Origin: Rhodococcus sp. 4CII
Lineage (GTDB): Bacteria; Actinomycetota; Actinomycetes; Mycobacteriales; Mycobacteriaceae
Length of the DNA: 7,500 nt
Direction of reading: 5' to 3'
NCBI RefSeq assembly: GCF_014256275.1
Contig: NZ_JACCFE010000002.1
Span: forward strand, 3,067,501 to 3,075,000
Position numbers and translations under genes: made by a program
Notes under the pieces: generated by a model
Told to the model about the DNA's origin: nothing
What the model saw: the letters and a program-made list of their open reading frames with translations, nothing else
The model's database searches: none
Shown: one piece after another, positions 1-7,500 of the stretch
Numbering within the stretch: the stretch's first letter is position 1
How the letters are laid out: each line of letters opens with the position of its first letter

Positions 1-79
1 CACACTGTTGAGTTCTCAAAGAACACGCACACACCATCGCTTCCGGCTCACTCGCCGTTCGCTCCGGGGCAACTTTTCC
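1..79 (-). promoter_or_regulatory. 5' leader of an rRNA operon, reading out of the left edge
   Basis: Read on the minus strand this stretch contains GTTGCCCCGGAGCGAACGG (about 55-73) and later TTCTTTGAGAACTCAACAG (about 5-23). Both resemble the leader just upstream of 16S rRNA in mycobacteria, which has a GTTGCCCCGAAGCG block followed by TTTGAGAACTCAATAGTGTG. The segment TGTTCTTTGAGAA (25 down to 13) is also similar to a boxA antitermination element. Within it GTTCT/AGAAC (12-16 and 20-24) forms a small inverted repeat. The 16S gene would begin beyond position 1 and is not in the window. The resemblance is from memory of the leader family; presence of the 16S gene is inferred. Confidence 0.8.
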
Positions 80-108
80 AGCTTATCTCATTGGGCTGAC
101 CGGCGCAA
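80..108 (-). promoter_or_regulatory. rrn-type sigma-70/SigA promoter
   Basis: On the minus strand a TTGCGC -35 box (108 down to 103) and a TAAGCT -10 box (85 down to 80) are separated by exactly 17 bases. The presumed transcript starts a few bases further left and runs straight into the rrn-like leader with the GTTGCCCCG block. In mycobacterial rrn operons the promoter sits at the same place relative to that block. The -35 box departs from TTGACA in three of six positions. Confidence comes from spacing and context more than from the hexamers. Confidence 0.7.
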
Positions 109-605
109 ACCGGTACCCGCTGAAGACATTCCGGGGTTGAAGCACCACCATACACGATGGTGAACTTCGGATTGGCCAGGCACTTCGTACAACCTCGTTG
201 CAGTCACCAGGTGGTGAATGTCGGTGTCCGTGTCGCTCTGACTTGGAATAAGTTACGCGAACCGACCGCAGTTTTCCAAATCGCCTGGTCGCGAGCATTT
301 GGCGCCGAGCATTCGTGGATCTGCGAGTCTTGCCCGCGCTCGTCGTCGGATCAGATTGGTTGCACGCTGAGCCGGTTTCGTAGGTCCGTGATCGCGCAGG
401 GTGAGGCAGTACGCCCAATGGCACTCTTTCCGTCGAGGGACACGCGATGTCGTCAGTCCCACTCCCGACGGCGCTGACGTCGTCCATAGGGATTGGAGTG
501 CCGACCGCACTGTCTGCGGTCAGCGATGGCCGCTCGCATGGACGGCTGGGGGTGCGGGTGTCGAACGGGGCATGAGGCGCGGCGCTCTATAGGAGAACAG
601 CCTGA
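109..605. other. rrn upstream region with no recognisable gene
   Basis: Reading frames here are arginine-, serine- and proline-rich on both strands, have no convincing ribosome binding site, and resemble no family I recognise. The part next to the promoter probably serves as the upstream region of the left rrn operon. Small inverted repeats are present: CACCAT/ATGGTG (146-151, 157-162), TCACCA/TGGTGA (204-209, 212-217) and GACCGC/GCGGTC (503-508, 516-521). None has an assignable function. Confidence 0.5.
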
Positions 606-923
606 ACCGTCCACGCTCACGATCGGGGAAGACAAGATGCCCGTCGGGTCGACGGTCGTGAGTACGCGGAGAACGCGCGGCTCGAGGAAGTGACTGTTCA
701 GGCCGTGATCTGCTGCGAGCGCAGAAATCCAATCCAAATCGACACTGTCACCGCCCTTCCCCAAGCTCTCGGGCATCCCCGGCCCGAGAGCGGATCAGTG
801 AGTTCAGGGAGGTACCCCACGATGCTCCAGGGCCGGGTGGGCGGGATCGGGAACATCTGGCGACCCACGTCTCCCACTGCCCGCCGGCCTGGCGGATCGC
901 GTATGCCGACACAACACAGATGA
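606..923 (+). pseudogene. Unidentified decayed reading frame
   Basis: One frame is open from 606 to the stop at 921-923. Its first half looks protein-like, with the segment EYAENARLEEVTVQAVI (660-710) followed by RRNPIQIDTVTALPQAL (723-773). The second half, after about 780, turns into low-complexity proline/arginine/glycine sequence while a different frame becomes protein-like, which suggests a frameshift near 780-800. There is no good start: the only in-frame candidate is a GTG at 690, and the protein-like sequence already begins upstream of it. I do not recognise the family. It could be the front part of the same dead gene as the next entry. Confidence 0.3.
765..791. repeat. Perfect 9-bp inverted repeat
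   Basis: GCTCTCGGG (765-773) and CCCGAGAGC (783-791) are exact reverse complements separated by nine bases. The repeat lies about 15 bases upstream of a purine-rich AGGGAGG (806-812) that precedes an ATG at 822. That ATG opens only a 33-codon frame (822-923) which looks like noise. The repeat could be an operator palindrome or a transcript hairpin; no T-rich tract follows on either strand, so a classical terminator is not indicated. Confidence 0.5.
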
Positions 924-1089
924 CGGCGCTGATGTTCGCCGACCCGGCTACGCGATGCCCCGGGCCGGTCGAAGTGTCCGCGTACTACCGGAGCACGGCT
1001 ACCCGGTCGTCGCCTTGCAGTATTCCGGCGACGCCACCAGGCTTCGCCTGAGGAGTTGCGAAGAGCCGCAAACTATTGCGCCGCAGTAG
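782..1089 (+). pseudogene. Unidentified decayed reading frame, frameshifted
   Basis: A frame open from before 782 reads RERISEFREVPHDAPGP and then HLATHVSHCPPAWRIAYAD and MTALMFADPATRCPGPVE, with a protein-like rather than arginine-rich composition. Near 988-991 the sensible reading jumps to another frame, giving EHGYPVVALQYSGDATRLR and ending at a stop at 1087-1089. The original frame runs instead to a stop at 1049-1051. I do not recognise the family. The content looks like the C-terminal part of a small soluble protein with one frameshift. It lies directly after the frame at 606-780 and may be the same former gene. Confidence 0.3.
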
Positions 1090-1392
1090 ATTTGGCGAGG
1101 TGGCCGTCAACGCATGCTCGCATCATCGGGAGTCTCCGCCTCGTGGATGGGCGTTGCCCGGTGCCGGCTGACGAGGGAGTGCAGGTGGTCAAGCCTGTGG
1201 AGGGGATCCGCCTCAGGGCACTCCCAGTCGACGCGTCGAATCTCGATCCGTCCCGCCGTGACGATTCACTCCTCGCCAGCCTGTGGTTCGAACACCCCTG
1301 GTGAAGGAGCCGAACGAGGGCGATGCGATCGGGAAGATCCCGACACCGAAGCTCGCTCCCCGCCCGCCTGAGTAGCAGGTCGAAGGCAAAAG
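1090..1392. other. No recognisable feature
   Basis: Open frames in this 300-base stretch (for example the plus-strand frame closing at 1304) show no motif, start signal or family resemblance that I recognise. The right part may contain further, too-decayed 5' sequence of the transposase gene that becomes readable at 1393. A T-arm-like GGTTCGAA at about 1286-1293 is not part of a tRNA. Confidence 0.4.
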
Positions 1393-2393
1393 TTCGACCG
1401 ATTGGCGCACGAGTTCACCGGCGAGCGCCGTACCGGATGGGTTGCTGGTGGTGGATCCGGCGATCGGGATGACGCGATCGCGGTGGTAGGGCAAGGGGCC
1501 GGTGGAAGCGTCGCCCGCGGCGGTGAAGGTTGAGATCGCGAAGCTGGAGTTTCTGCGTGGGACGGACGTGCACACCGTGGATGTGTCGGTATTGCCGGCG
1601 AAGCGGCACAGGTTCTGGCCGGCGTGAGCTGCCGGTTGACCGCGCAGGCGTTGACCCGGCGGGAGCCGGGGCGGCGGTATCCAATTTCGGCTTGTTCGAT
1701 CTGCTGGGGTTGCAGCTCTCGCCCCGGATCCGGGACCTGGGCAAGATCACCCGGTACCGGGCCGGATCGAAATCCGAGGCTGCGTCGGCGTTCTCGCTGG
1801 CCGGGCCGCTGCTGACCCGGCGCGCCGATCTCGACCTGGTCGCCGCCCACGGGACGATTTGCTGCGTTTGGCGGGGTCGTTGAAGTTCCGGCACGCCACT
1901 GCCTCGCTGCTGGTCGGTAAACTCTCGGCGTCCAGTCGCCAGAACGCGTTGGCCGCGGCGCTCGAGGAGTACCGGGCGCTGCGGAGAACGATCTACGCTG
2001 CCCGCTACCTGTCCGCCCCGGCGTATCGGCGCAAGATCTCCCGGCAGCTCAACAAGGGCGAGTTGCCGAGCGCTTTGAAGCGGGACCTCCTGTATGCGCA
2101 CGAGGGCATGGGTGCGCGCCCGTCGTTTGGATCAGCAGACCGAGCAGGCGTGGTGCCTGACCCTCGTGACGAACGCGGTGGTGACCTGGACGACCGAGTA
2201 TTACGGCCTGGCGTTGGAGTCGATGCGCGTCGCGGACCGGCGCGTCGAGAACGAGGTCCTGGCCCACATCTCCCCGGCGCACAGCTCGAACATCAACTTC
2301 TTCGGCGAAATCGAGGTCGACATCGAAGGCGAACTCGCCCAGATCGGCCGCACCGGCAACCGGCCACTACGGGTGCGCGACACCCTCTTCTGA
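1393..2393 (+). pseudogene. tnpA: Tn3-family transposase, internally deleted and frameshifted
   Basis: Tn3-family TnpA is a protein of about 1000 residues that cuts and joins transposon ends. Here only two blocks survive. An N-terminal-side block (1393-1680) reads RLAHEFTGERR, then DGLLVVDPAIGMTR, then SPAAVKVEIAKLEFLRG and LTAQALTRREPGRRYP. A C-terminal block (1680-2393) reads SNFGLFDLLGLQLSPRIRDL, then KLSASSRQNALAAALEEY, TEQAWCLTLVTNAVVTWTTE and finally PLRVRDTLF with a TGA stop. They meet directly at about 1678-1683, so roughly 400-500 central residues, including the region expected to carry the two catalytic aspartates, are missing. Other lesions are a frameshift near 1431, a TAG stop at 1487-1489 where the family usually has Leu, a lost base near 1615, a lost T at 1850/1851 and an extra G in 2110-2112. 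No transposon terminal repeats or resolvase gene were found. Family assignment is firm; the deletion size is an estimate. Confidence 0.92.
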
Positions 2394-2416
2394 CCAGGCC
2401 GTAACCGGCGGGCGGT

Positions 2417-2439
2417 GGGCGCGGCCGAAAGCCGCGCCC
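2417..2439. repeat. Perfect GC-rich hairpin after the transposase remnant
   Basis: GGGCGCGGC (2417-2425) and GCCGCGCCC (2431-2439) form a perfect 9-bp stem with a CGAAA loop, 23 bases after the tnpA stop. It could act as a factor-independent terminator of the actinobacterial kind lacking a U tract. It also lies in the open frame of the following fragment, so it may simply be coding sequence. Confidence 0.5.
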
Positions 2440-2532
2440 CTGCCCATCGAGTTACCGGCCGACCGGGTCGTTGCGATCGGCCGCGTCCTGCGCTCGGTCG
2501 TCGAATCCAACAACGAAACCGGCAACCAGTGA
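2428..2532 (+). pseudogene. 3' fragment of an unidentified gene
   Basis: From about 2428 one frame reads KAAPLPIELPADRVVAIGRV followed by LRSVVESNNETGNQ and a TGA at 2530-2532. The hydrophobic/charged periodicity looks like a genuine C-terminal helix, unlike the arginine-rich shadow frames around it. No start codon with a ribosome binding site lies upstream before the transposase remnant, so only the 3' end would remain. I do not recognise the family. It could instead be a very short protein with an overlooked start. Confidence 0.3.
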
Positions 2533-2670
2533 TCTCGAGTTGAACTTGCGGCGGGTGAGGTGCTGGCGGATCGGGTGCCCGACCAGGGACAGCGATGCGC
2601 ACACGCGGCCGGAGGCCCGATCTTGTGTCACTGTTCGCACTGGGCTTCTTCGCGTGCCCGCTCAGATCGG

Positions 2671-3252
2671 TCAACGGCGCACCCGATAGCGCAGGTGAAG
2701 CACCCGGTTGCCCTGAATCACCACGTCAGGATCCTCCAACAGGTGCTGCGCGTGGACCGACCCGAAGTAGCGCTTGCCGGACCCGAACACGACGGGCACG
2801 ACGTCCATGCGCACCTCGTCGATCAGGCCCGCGGCAAGCACCTGGCCACCGACGTCGCCAGCGGCGACCTCGACCATGCGGTCACCCGCAAGCTCCTGCG
2901 CCTTGGCCACGGCTGCCTCGACGCCGTCGACGAAGTGAAACGGCGCCTCGGGGTCCCAGCCCTCGGGCTCCGGCCGGTGGGTCACGACGACCACGTGATC
3001 GATCCCGCCCGGAGGATTCCCGCCCCAGCCGTCAGTAATGTCGAAGACGTGGCGGCCGACGAGTGTCGCCCCGATCTGGTCCCAGTACGGCCGGATGTAG
3101 TCGTAGGACGTCTGCGACACGTTCAACTCGCCGCTCTCGTCCAACGGGACGTCACCGCTGGACAACCAGTCGAACAGCGGTCCGGGCTGGTCATTCTCGT
3201 CCGCGACGAAGCCGTCCACCGACACCGAGCTGTACATGACCACCTTGCCCAC
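2671..3252 (-). CDS. Dihydrofolate reductase-like (RibD C-terminal domain) family protein
   Basis: The only intact protein gene here, 193 residues, starts with GTG at 3252 behind an AGGAGAG ribosome binding site. The single domain is the RibD-C/dihydrofolate-reductase fold. Evidence is the N-terminal strand VVMYSSVSVDGFVAD (residues 4-18), the GATLVGRHVFD segment (61-71), the HVVVVTHR strand (86-93), a VAAGDVGG nucleotide-loop region (129-136) and the signature LIDEVRMDVVPVVFGSGKRYF (143-163). Length is normal for these stand-alone proteins. They are presumed NAD(P)H-dependent reductases; most have no proven substrate, and this is probably not the housekeeping folate enzyme. No signal peptide or membrane segment is visible, so it should be cytoplasmic. 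It lies 66 bases downstream of a broken AraC-type regulator on the same strand, a pairing I recall as common in actinobacteria. An original regulatory link is inferred. Confidence 0.93.
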   Translation of the reverse strand: MGKVVMYSSVSVDGFVADENDQPGPLFDWLSSGDVPLDESGELNVSQTSYDYIRPYWDQIGATLVGRHVFDITDGWGGNPPGGIDHVVVVTHRPEPEGWDPEAPFHFVDGVEAAVAKAQELAGDRMVEVAAGDVGGQVLAAGLIDEVRMDVVPVVFGSGKRYFGSVHAQHLLEDPDVVIQGNRVLHLRYRVRR

Positions 3253-3256
3253 GGGG

Positions 3257-3263
3257 CTCTCCT
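3257..3263 (-). promoter_or_regulatory. Ribosome binding site for the dihydrofolate reductase-like gene
   Basis: On the minus strand AGGAGAG lies four bases before the GTG at 3252-3250, with the core AGGAG six bases before it. This fixes the GTG rather than the internal ATG at codon 6 as the start. Confidence 0.8.
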
Positions 3264-3318
3264 CTGCTTCGGGGTGCCCCCAAATTAGCGTGTCATGAGC
3301 TGTCGCACTTGTAAGAAA

Positions 3319-3898
3319 TCAATCGTCCGGCAGCGGACAGCCGTCCAGCGCGTGGCCGGGATGTTCGCGCAGGAACCGCCGCCGGACTTCGACGTGCCGG
3401 GTCTGCGTGAGCCCGGGGAACGCCCGGAACTCGTGGTCGAAGTAGCCTGCGCCACCGGCGAGATCGCCCCAGTCGATCGGTCCGGCTTGTTGATCGCGAA
3501 CACGGGGGCGGCGAAGCGGTAGGTGCGGGCCAGCCGCTTCGGCTTGACGCCGATGAGCTCCTTGAACCGCTGCGCCAGATGAGTGCTGCTGACACCGGCG
3601 GCCACGCTCAGGTCGCCGATCGCCACGCCCCGTTGGTCGCCGCGATGACGCTGCTCGTTGGCGGAACAGACCCAGGCCGGTCGGTCTCGCACAGCCGTCG
3701 CATTAGCTCCCCCCTCGAGCAGCGTCAGTATCTCTTGCGGTCCGTATGCCGTGGCCAGCCGGTTTCGCAGCTCAGCATTGGCGGGCCGGCCCCAAACCTG
3801 CTCTACCGTCACCGGCCGATCACACAGCTCGGCCGCGGGCATCGTAAGGAACGGCGCCAGCCCCACGGCTTGAAGTGCACGCTGACGGACGGGGGTCC
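3319..3898 (-). pseudogene. AraC-family transcriptional regulator, degenerate
   Basis: Members of this family carry an N-terminal effector domain and two C-terminal helix-turn-helix units. Recognisable pieces are SVHFKPWG (about 3883-3860), LAPFLTMPAAEL, RPVTVEQVWGRPAN, the first DNA-binding unit VAIGDLSVAAGVSSTHLAQR and KELIGVKPKRLARTYRF, and after a shift near 3475-3485 the second unit DWGDLAGGAGYFDHEFRAF. It ends with RRRFLREHPGHALDG and a TGA at 3321-3319. Several frameshifts are needed: near 3858, at least three compensating ones around 3620-3680, and one at about 3480. In the second unit, GYFDHEFRAF lacks about five residues that relatives have between GYFD and HEF, within the recognition helix region. 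The first part of the N-terminal domain is absent; the sequence meets IS21 remnants at about 3900-3940. It is non-functional as encoded. Confidence 0.88.
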
Positions 3899-3938
3899 GG
3901 AGTGAGTAGCGAACTCCAACGCGCGGGTGGGCATATGA

Positions 3939-4672
3939 TCACGCGGGGAGATCGCCCAGTGCGATTTCTGGTTGCCGCCGTCCACCCTGCCGGTCGATCA
4001 CGGATAGTCGCGGACCCCGACAAAGCTCCCGGACTTGACGATGACCCGCGGCTATTCGCGTTGACTGTCGACTGTGTTGGTGCCCACCCGCGGCGCAGAG
4101 GATTCTTCGCAGGCTGGTGGCACCTCATTGACGCACTCGGTGCGGTGCCGCGGGTACTGATTTGGGACGGCGAAGGCGCGGCCGGGTGGTCGCGCCACCC
4201 CGCAAGTCCGAATGGACACAGGATTGCCAGAGCATCCGCGGCACCCCTCTTCAACTGGTAACTCACGGCGTGGTTGGCAGTGGGGAACACCGCCGCAAAA
4301 TGAGTGGGCTGTGTACCAGCGAATCGGATGGACACCGACCGACGCGCGATGCTGACGCTGCCTCCTGTGCAACCGGGCACCGGATGGCGGCAGTCGACGC
4401 GGATGGCCCCCGATCACTACATTCGCCTTGACTCCAACGACTACTCGGTGCACCCGTCGGTGATCGGCCGGCGGATCGAGGTCACCGCCGACCTGGTCCG
4501 GTTGTGAGCCGGATGCGACGGCGCCCTGCTCTCCGATCCCGAGCATGCCGACGCTGCTGCGGCACTGCGCCATGACCGCATCACGCTGGTGCATCCGTCG
4601 GAAGACACCAAGGTGCAGATCCGATCCTGGGGCGACCGCGACGCCGCCCTCGGAATCGAGGACTTCGACTGA
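3939..4672 (+). pseudogene. istA: IS21-family transposase IstA, truncated and frameshifted
   Basis: IstA is the DDE transposase of IS21 elements. The N-terminal helix-turn-helix region is gone and the sequence starts inside the catalytic domain with GEIAQCDFWLPPSTLPVDHG, which holds the first Asp. It continues with TMTRGYSR, LSTVLVPTR, then FFAGWWHLIDALGAVPR and VLIWDGEGA with the second Asp, then TQDCQSIRGTP. About 40 codons expected to contain the KGLVER-type catalytic Glu are deleted at about 4248. The C-terminal part resumes with LTAWLAV, TLPPVQPGTGWRQST, RLDSNDYSVHPSVIGRRIEV and ends at LGIEDFD, stop 4670-4672. In-frame stops occur at 4005-4007, 4062-4064 (TGG to TGA), 4259-4261, 4301-4303 and 4505-4507. 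Frameshifts lie at about 4100 and 4165-4200. A second deletion of about 15 codons removes sequence near 4530. The gene is dead; istB follows on the same strand, as in intact IS21. Confidence 0.92.
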
Positions 4673-4680
4673 ACGGTCGC

Positions 4681-5204
4681 CTGAGGACCGCGAACACCAG
4701 AACATCAGATCAGGATCCGACTGCGGAATTGAGCTTCCTCACCCGCGCTCGGAAGGCACCGCCCTCCGTGATGCTGCCGGCCGGTTAAACGATCCGGCCC
4801 GGTCCGAGAACTGGACCCACGAGGAGTTCCTGTTCGCGTGCTGCAGCGGGAGGTCTCCGCCCGGGAAAGCCACGGCGGTGAATCCCGGATCCGGTCGGCG
4901 CGTTTCCCAACCCGTAAATCGTTGGACGAGTCCGAGGACCGGCCGGCAGCGGGAAAACTCGCCTGGCGATCGGGCTCGCGATCCGCGCCTGCCAAAGCGG
5001 CCGCCGGGTCTTGTTCGTGACCGCCGCCCAATGGGCTACCCGGCCCGCCGACACCAATCACACCGACCGACTGGAATCGGAACTGATCAAACTCGGCCGC
5101 AATCCCTTGATGGTGGACGACGAGGTTGGCTACATCTTCTTCGAGGCAGAGGCAGCAAACCTCCTCTTCCACTCGTCGCGAGCCGCTCCGAACGCGCCAG
5201 TCTG
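4681..5204 (+). pseudogene. istB: IS21-family ATPase IstB, truncated and frameshifted
   Basis: IstB is the AAA+ ATPase that helps IstA in target choice. Order of surviving pieces: TAELSFLTRARKAP (4720-4761), LRDAAGRLNDPARS and ENWTHEEFLFA in a second frame, LQREVSARESHGGESRIR and SARFPTRKSLDE in a third, then GPAGSGKTRLAIGLAIRACQ, VLFVTAAQWA, DRLESELIKLGRNP and LMVDDEVGYIFFEAEAANLL. The Walker A motif GPAGSGKT (family GPPGTGKT) and the Walker B-like MVDDE are still readable. A deletion of about 30-35 codons joins the KSLDE region (about 4930) directly to Walker A. The final readable piece is SRSERASL, ending about 5204; sensor and C-terminal parts are lost. The position expected for the start codon is CTG (4681), eight bases after the istA stop. 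It cannot encode a working protein as it stands. Confidence 0.9.
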
Positions 5205-5657
5205 CCGCCGAGGACGACCACAATCCACACCAGGAGGTCAATTTTCAGATGCCGGAAGCAGGTCAGACAGCTCGGGTAAAATCGCTCAAACCGCCAGGGC
5301 AAGGCGATAGCAAATAAACGGCGGTCGTAGACGCCGGCGACGAACCGGAACAGCAATTGGGTGTCGGTATCCCGGGCGACCCGACCGTGTCAGGGTTTGC
5401 GGCTTTCCTGTGCCGGCTGCCTGGACATCACTGGATTCAATTGCGCTCGAATCCATTCCAATCCGGCCAGAGCGCTCCGCCTCGACGAGCACCTATTCCG
5501 AATGCTGGCGCTCCGATATGTGTTTGTGCCGATCGCACAGTCATCGAGCGAACAACGGCGACGCATTGGTTGCTTCTCGACCGGCCCAGCGGTGCGACTG
5601 TCGCTGCCGACAGCGATGAAACCTGTTGTTGTGCGCACGATTCGATGCCCCGGAATG
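5205..5657. other. No recognisable gene between istB remnant and rRNA terminator
   Basis: Several short frames are open on both strands but none has a clear start signal or a family I recognise. The most protein-like is a minus-strand frame reading LFRFVAGVYDRRLFAIALPW and ERFYPSCLTCFRHLKIDLL then VWIVVVLGG (5353 down to about 5200). Its C-terminal part, however, runs antisense through istB, so it may be chance. No tRNA and no second terminator were seen. Confidence 0.4.
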
Positions 5658-5692
5658 CCGAAAGCCCCCCAACGGTGTTGGGGGGCTTTCGG
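5658..5692 (-). terminator. rRNA operon terminator
   Basis: CCGAAAGCCCCCCAAC (5658-5673) and its exact reverse complement (5677-5692) make a perfect 16-bp stem with a three-base loop. It starts eight bases after the 5S 3' end, in the direction of rRNA transcription. No long U tract follows, which is usual for actinobacterial terminators. Placement directly after 5S makes the role clear. Confidence 0.92.
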
Positions 5693-5700
5693 TAACGGAT

Positions 5701-5817
5701 GTTCGGCGGTGTCCTACTCTCCCACACCCTGTCGGGTGCAGTACCATCGGCGCTGGAGGGCTTAGCTTCCGGGTTCGGAATGGGACCGGGCGTTTCCCCT
5801 CCGCTATGGCCGCCGTA
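5701..5817 (-). rRNA. rrf: 5S ribosomal RNA
   Basis: On the minus strand the gene begins TACGGCGGCCATAGCGG and ends GTAGGACACCGCCGAAC, and these termini pair as helix I. The internal CCCGGTCCCATTCCGAACCC block is the conserved 5S loop B/C region. Length of about 117 bases is normal. It is the last gene of the operon, after 23S and before the terminator. The exact ends may differ by one or two bases. Confidence 0.96.
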
Positions 5818-5944
5818 ACTCTATGAAACTGTCACACGGAACATCGGCGAAGATCCCACCACCCAGGTGGTGGTGTTCTTCGTGGTCTGCTCCGAAACGT
5901 GTGTTGTTTCAGATACCGCACAGTGGACGCGTAGCTTCTTTGTG
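5818..5944 (-). other. 23S-5S internal transcribed spacer
   Basis: About 127 bases separate the 23S 3' end from 5S. The spacer holds a perfect inverted repeat, CCACCACC/GGTGGTGG (5856-5863, 5866-5873), which would fold into a processing hairpin. Near the 23S end the minus strand reads GCGTCCACTGTGCGGTATC. No tRNA is embedded. A processing role is inferred from position. Confidence 0.85.

Positions 5945-7500
<1,556 letters not shown>

Noticed and set aside
146..217. CACCA/TGGTG inverted repeats resembling the spacer hairpin at 5856-5873
   Set aside because: The shared core is short and simple, and a common function cannot be supported by similarity alone.
235..290. Possible second upstream rrn promoter on the minus strand (TTGGAA, 18 bases, TAACTT)
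   Set aside because: Both boxes are weak and the spacing is not optimal; such matches are expected by chance over 500 bases.
83..487. Minus-strand 134-codon frame ending inside the rrn promoter
   Set aside because: Composition is low in hydrophobic core residues, no start signal is present, and it runs into the promoter boxes; more likely rrn upstream DNA.
1280..1300. GGTTCGAA resembling a tRNA T-arm
   Set aside because: The flanking bases do not form a 5-bp T stem and no acceptor, D or anticodon arms were found.
1213..2101. Long minus-strand frames up to 228 codons
   Set aside because: They are antisense to the recognisable Tn3 transposase remnant, are rich in Arg/Pro/Ser, and lack family resemblance; typical GC-rich shadow frames.
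2560..3288. Plus-strand frame of 242 codons, longer than the real gene here
   Set aside because: It is the antisense shadow of the dihydrofolate-reductase-like gene, which has family motifs and a ribosome binding site.
5087..5356. Minus-strand 89-codon frame with a hydrophobic segment
   Set aside because: Its C-terminal part is antisense to istB, it starts with TTG without a ribosome binding site, and no family is recognised.

Overview
No intact novel system is visible in this window. It looks like a high-GC actinobacterial chromosome segment, probably Mycobacteriales (Nocardia/Rhodococcus type). That placement rests on the actinobacterial character of the 23S and 5S rRNA and on an rRNA leader resembling the mycobacterial/nocardial rrn leader. 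The genus is an inference.

Layout, left to right. Positions 1-108 carry, on the minus strand, an rrn-type promoter and the start of its leader, pointing out of the left edge; a 16S rRNA gene is expected just outside the window. Positions 109-605 hold no recognisable gene. Positions 606-1089 hold protein-like but broken reading frames of unknown identity, with a strong inverted repeat at 765-791. Positions 1090-1392 are featureless. Positions 1393-2393 (+) are a decayed Tn3-family transposase gene with a large internal deletion, followed by a hairpin and a short unidentified 3' gene fragment ending at 2532. On the minus strand, 2671-3252 is the only intact protein gene, a RibD-C/dihydrofolate-reductase-like protein. 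Its usual type of upstream neighbour, an AraC-family regulator, is a pseudogene at 3319-3898. Positions 3939-5204 (+) are a wrecked IS21-type istA-istB pair. Positions 5205-5657 have no recognised gene. Positions 5658-7500 (minus strand) are the 3' end of an rRNA operon: partial 23S, spacer, 5S and a strong terminator.

The transcript of the right-hand rRNA operon runs leftward and ends at about 5658. The left-edge promoter also fires leftward. The window therefore appears to be the roughly 5.6 kb interval between two tandem, same-direction rRNA operons, filled mainly with mobile-element debris. The three mobile-element genes and the AraC gene are all broken by single-base indels, nonsense codons and codon-scale deletions, while the dihydrofolate-reductase-like gene remains open.
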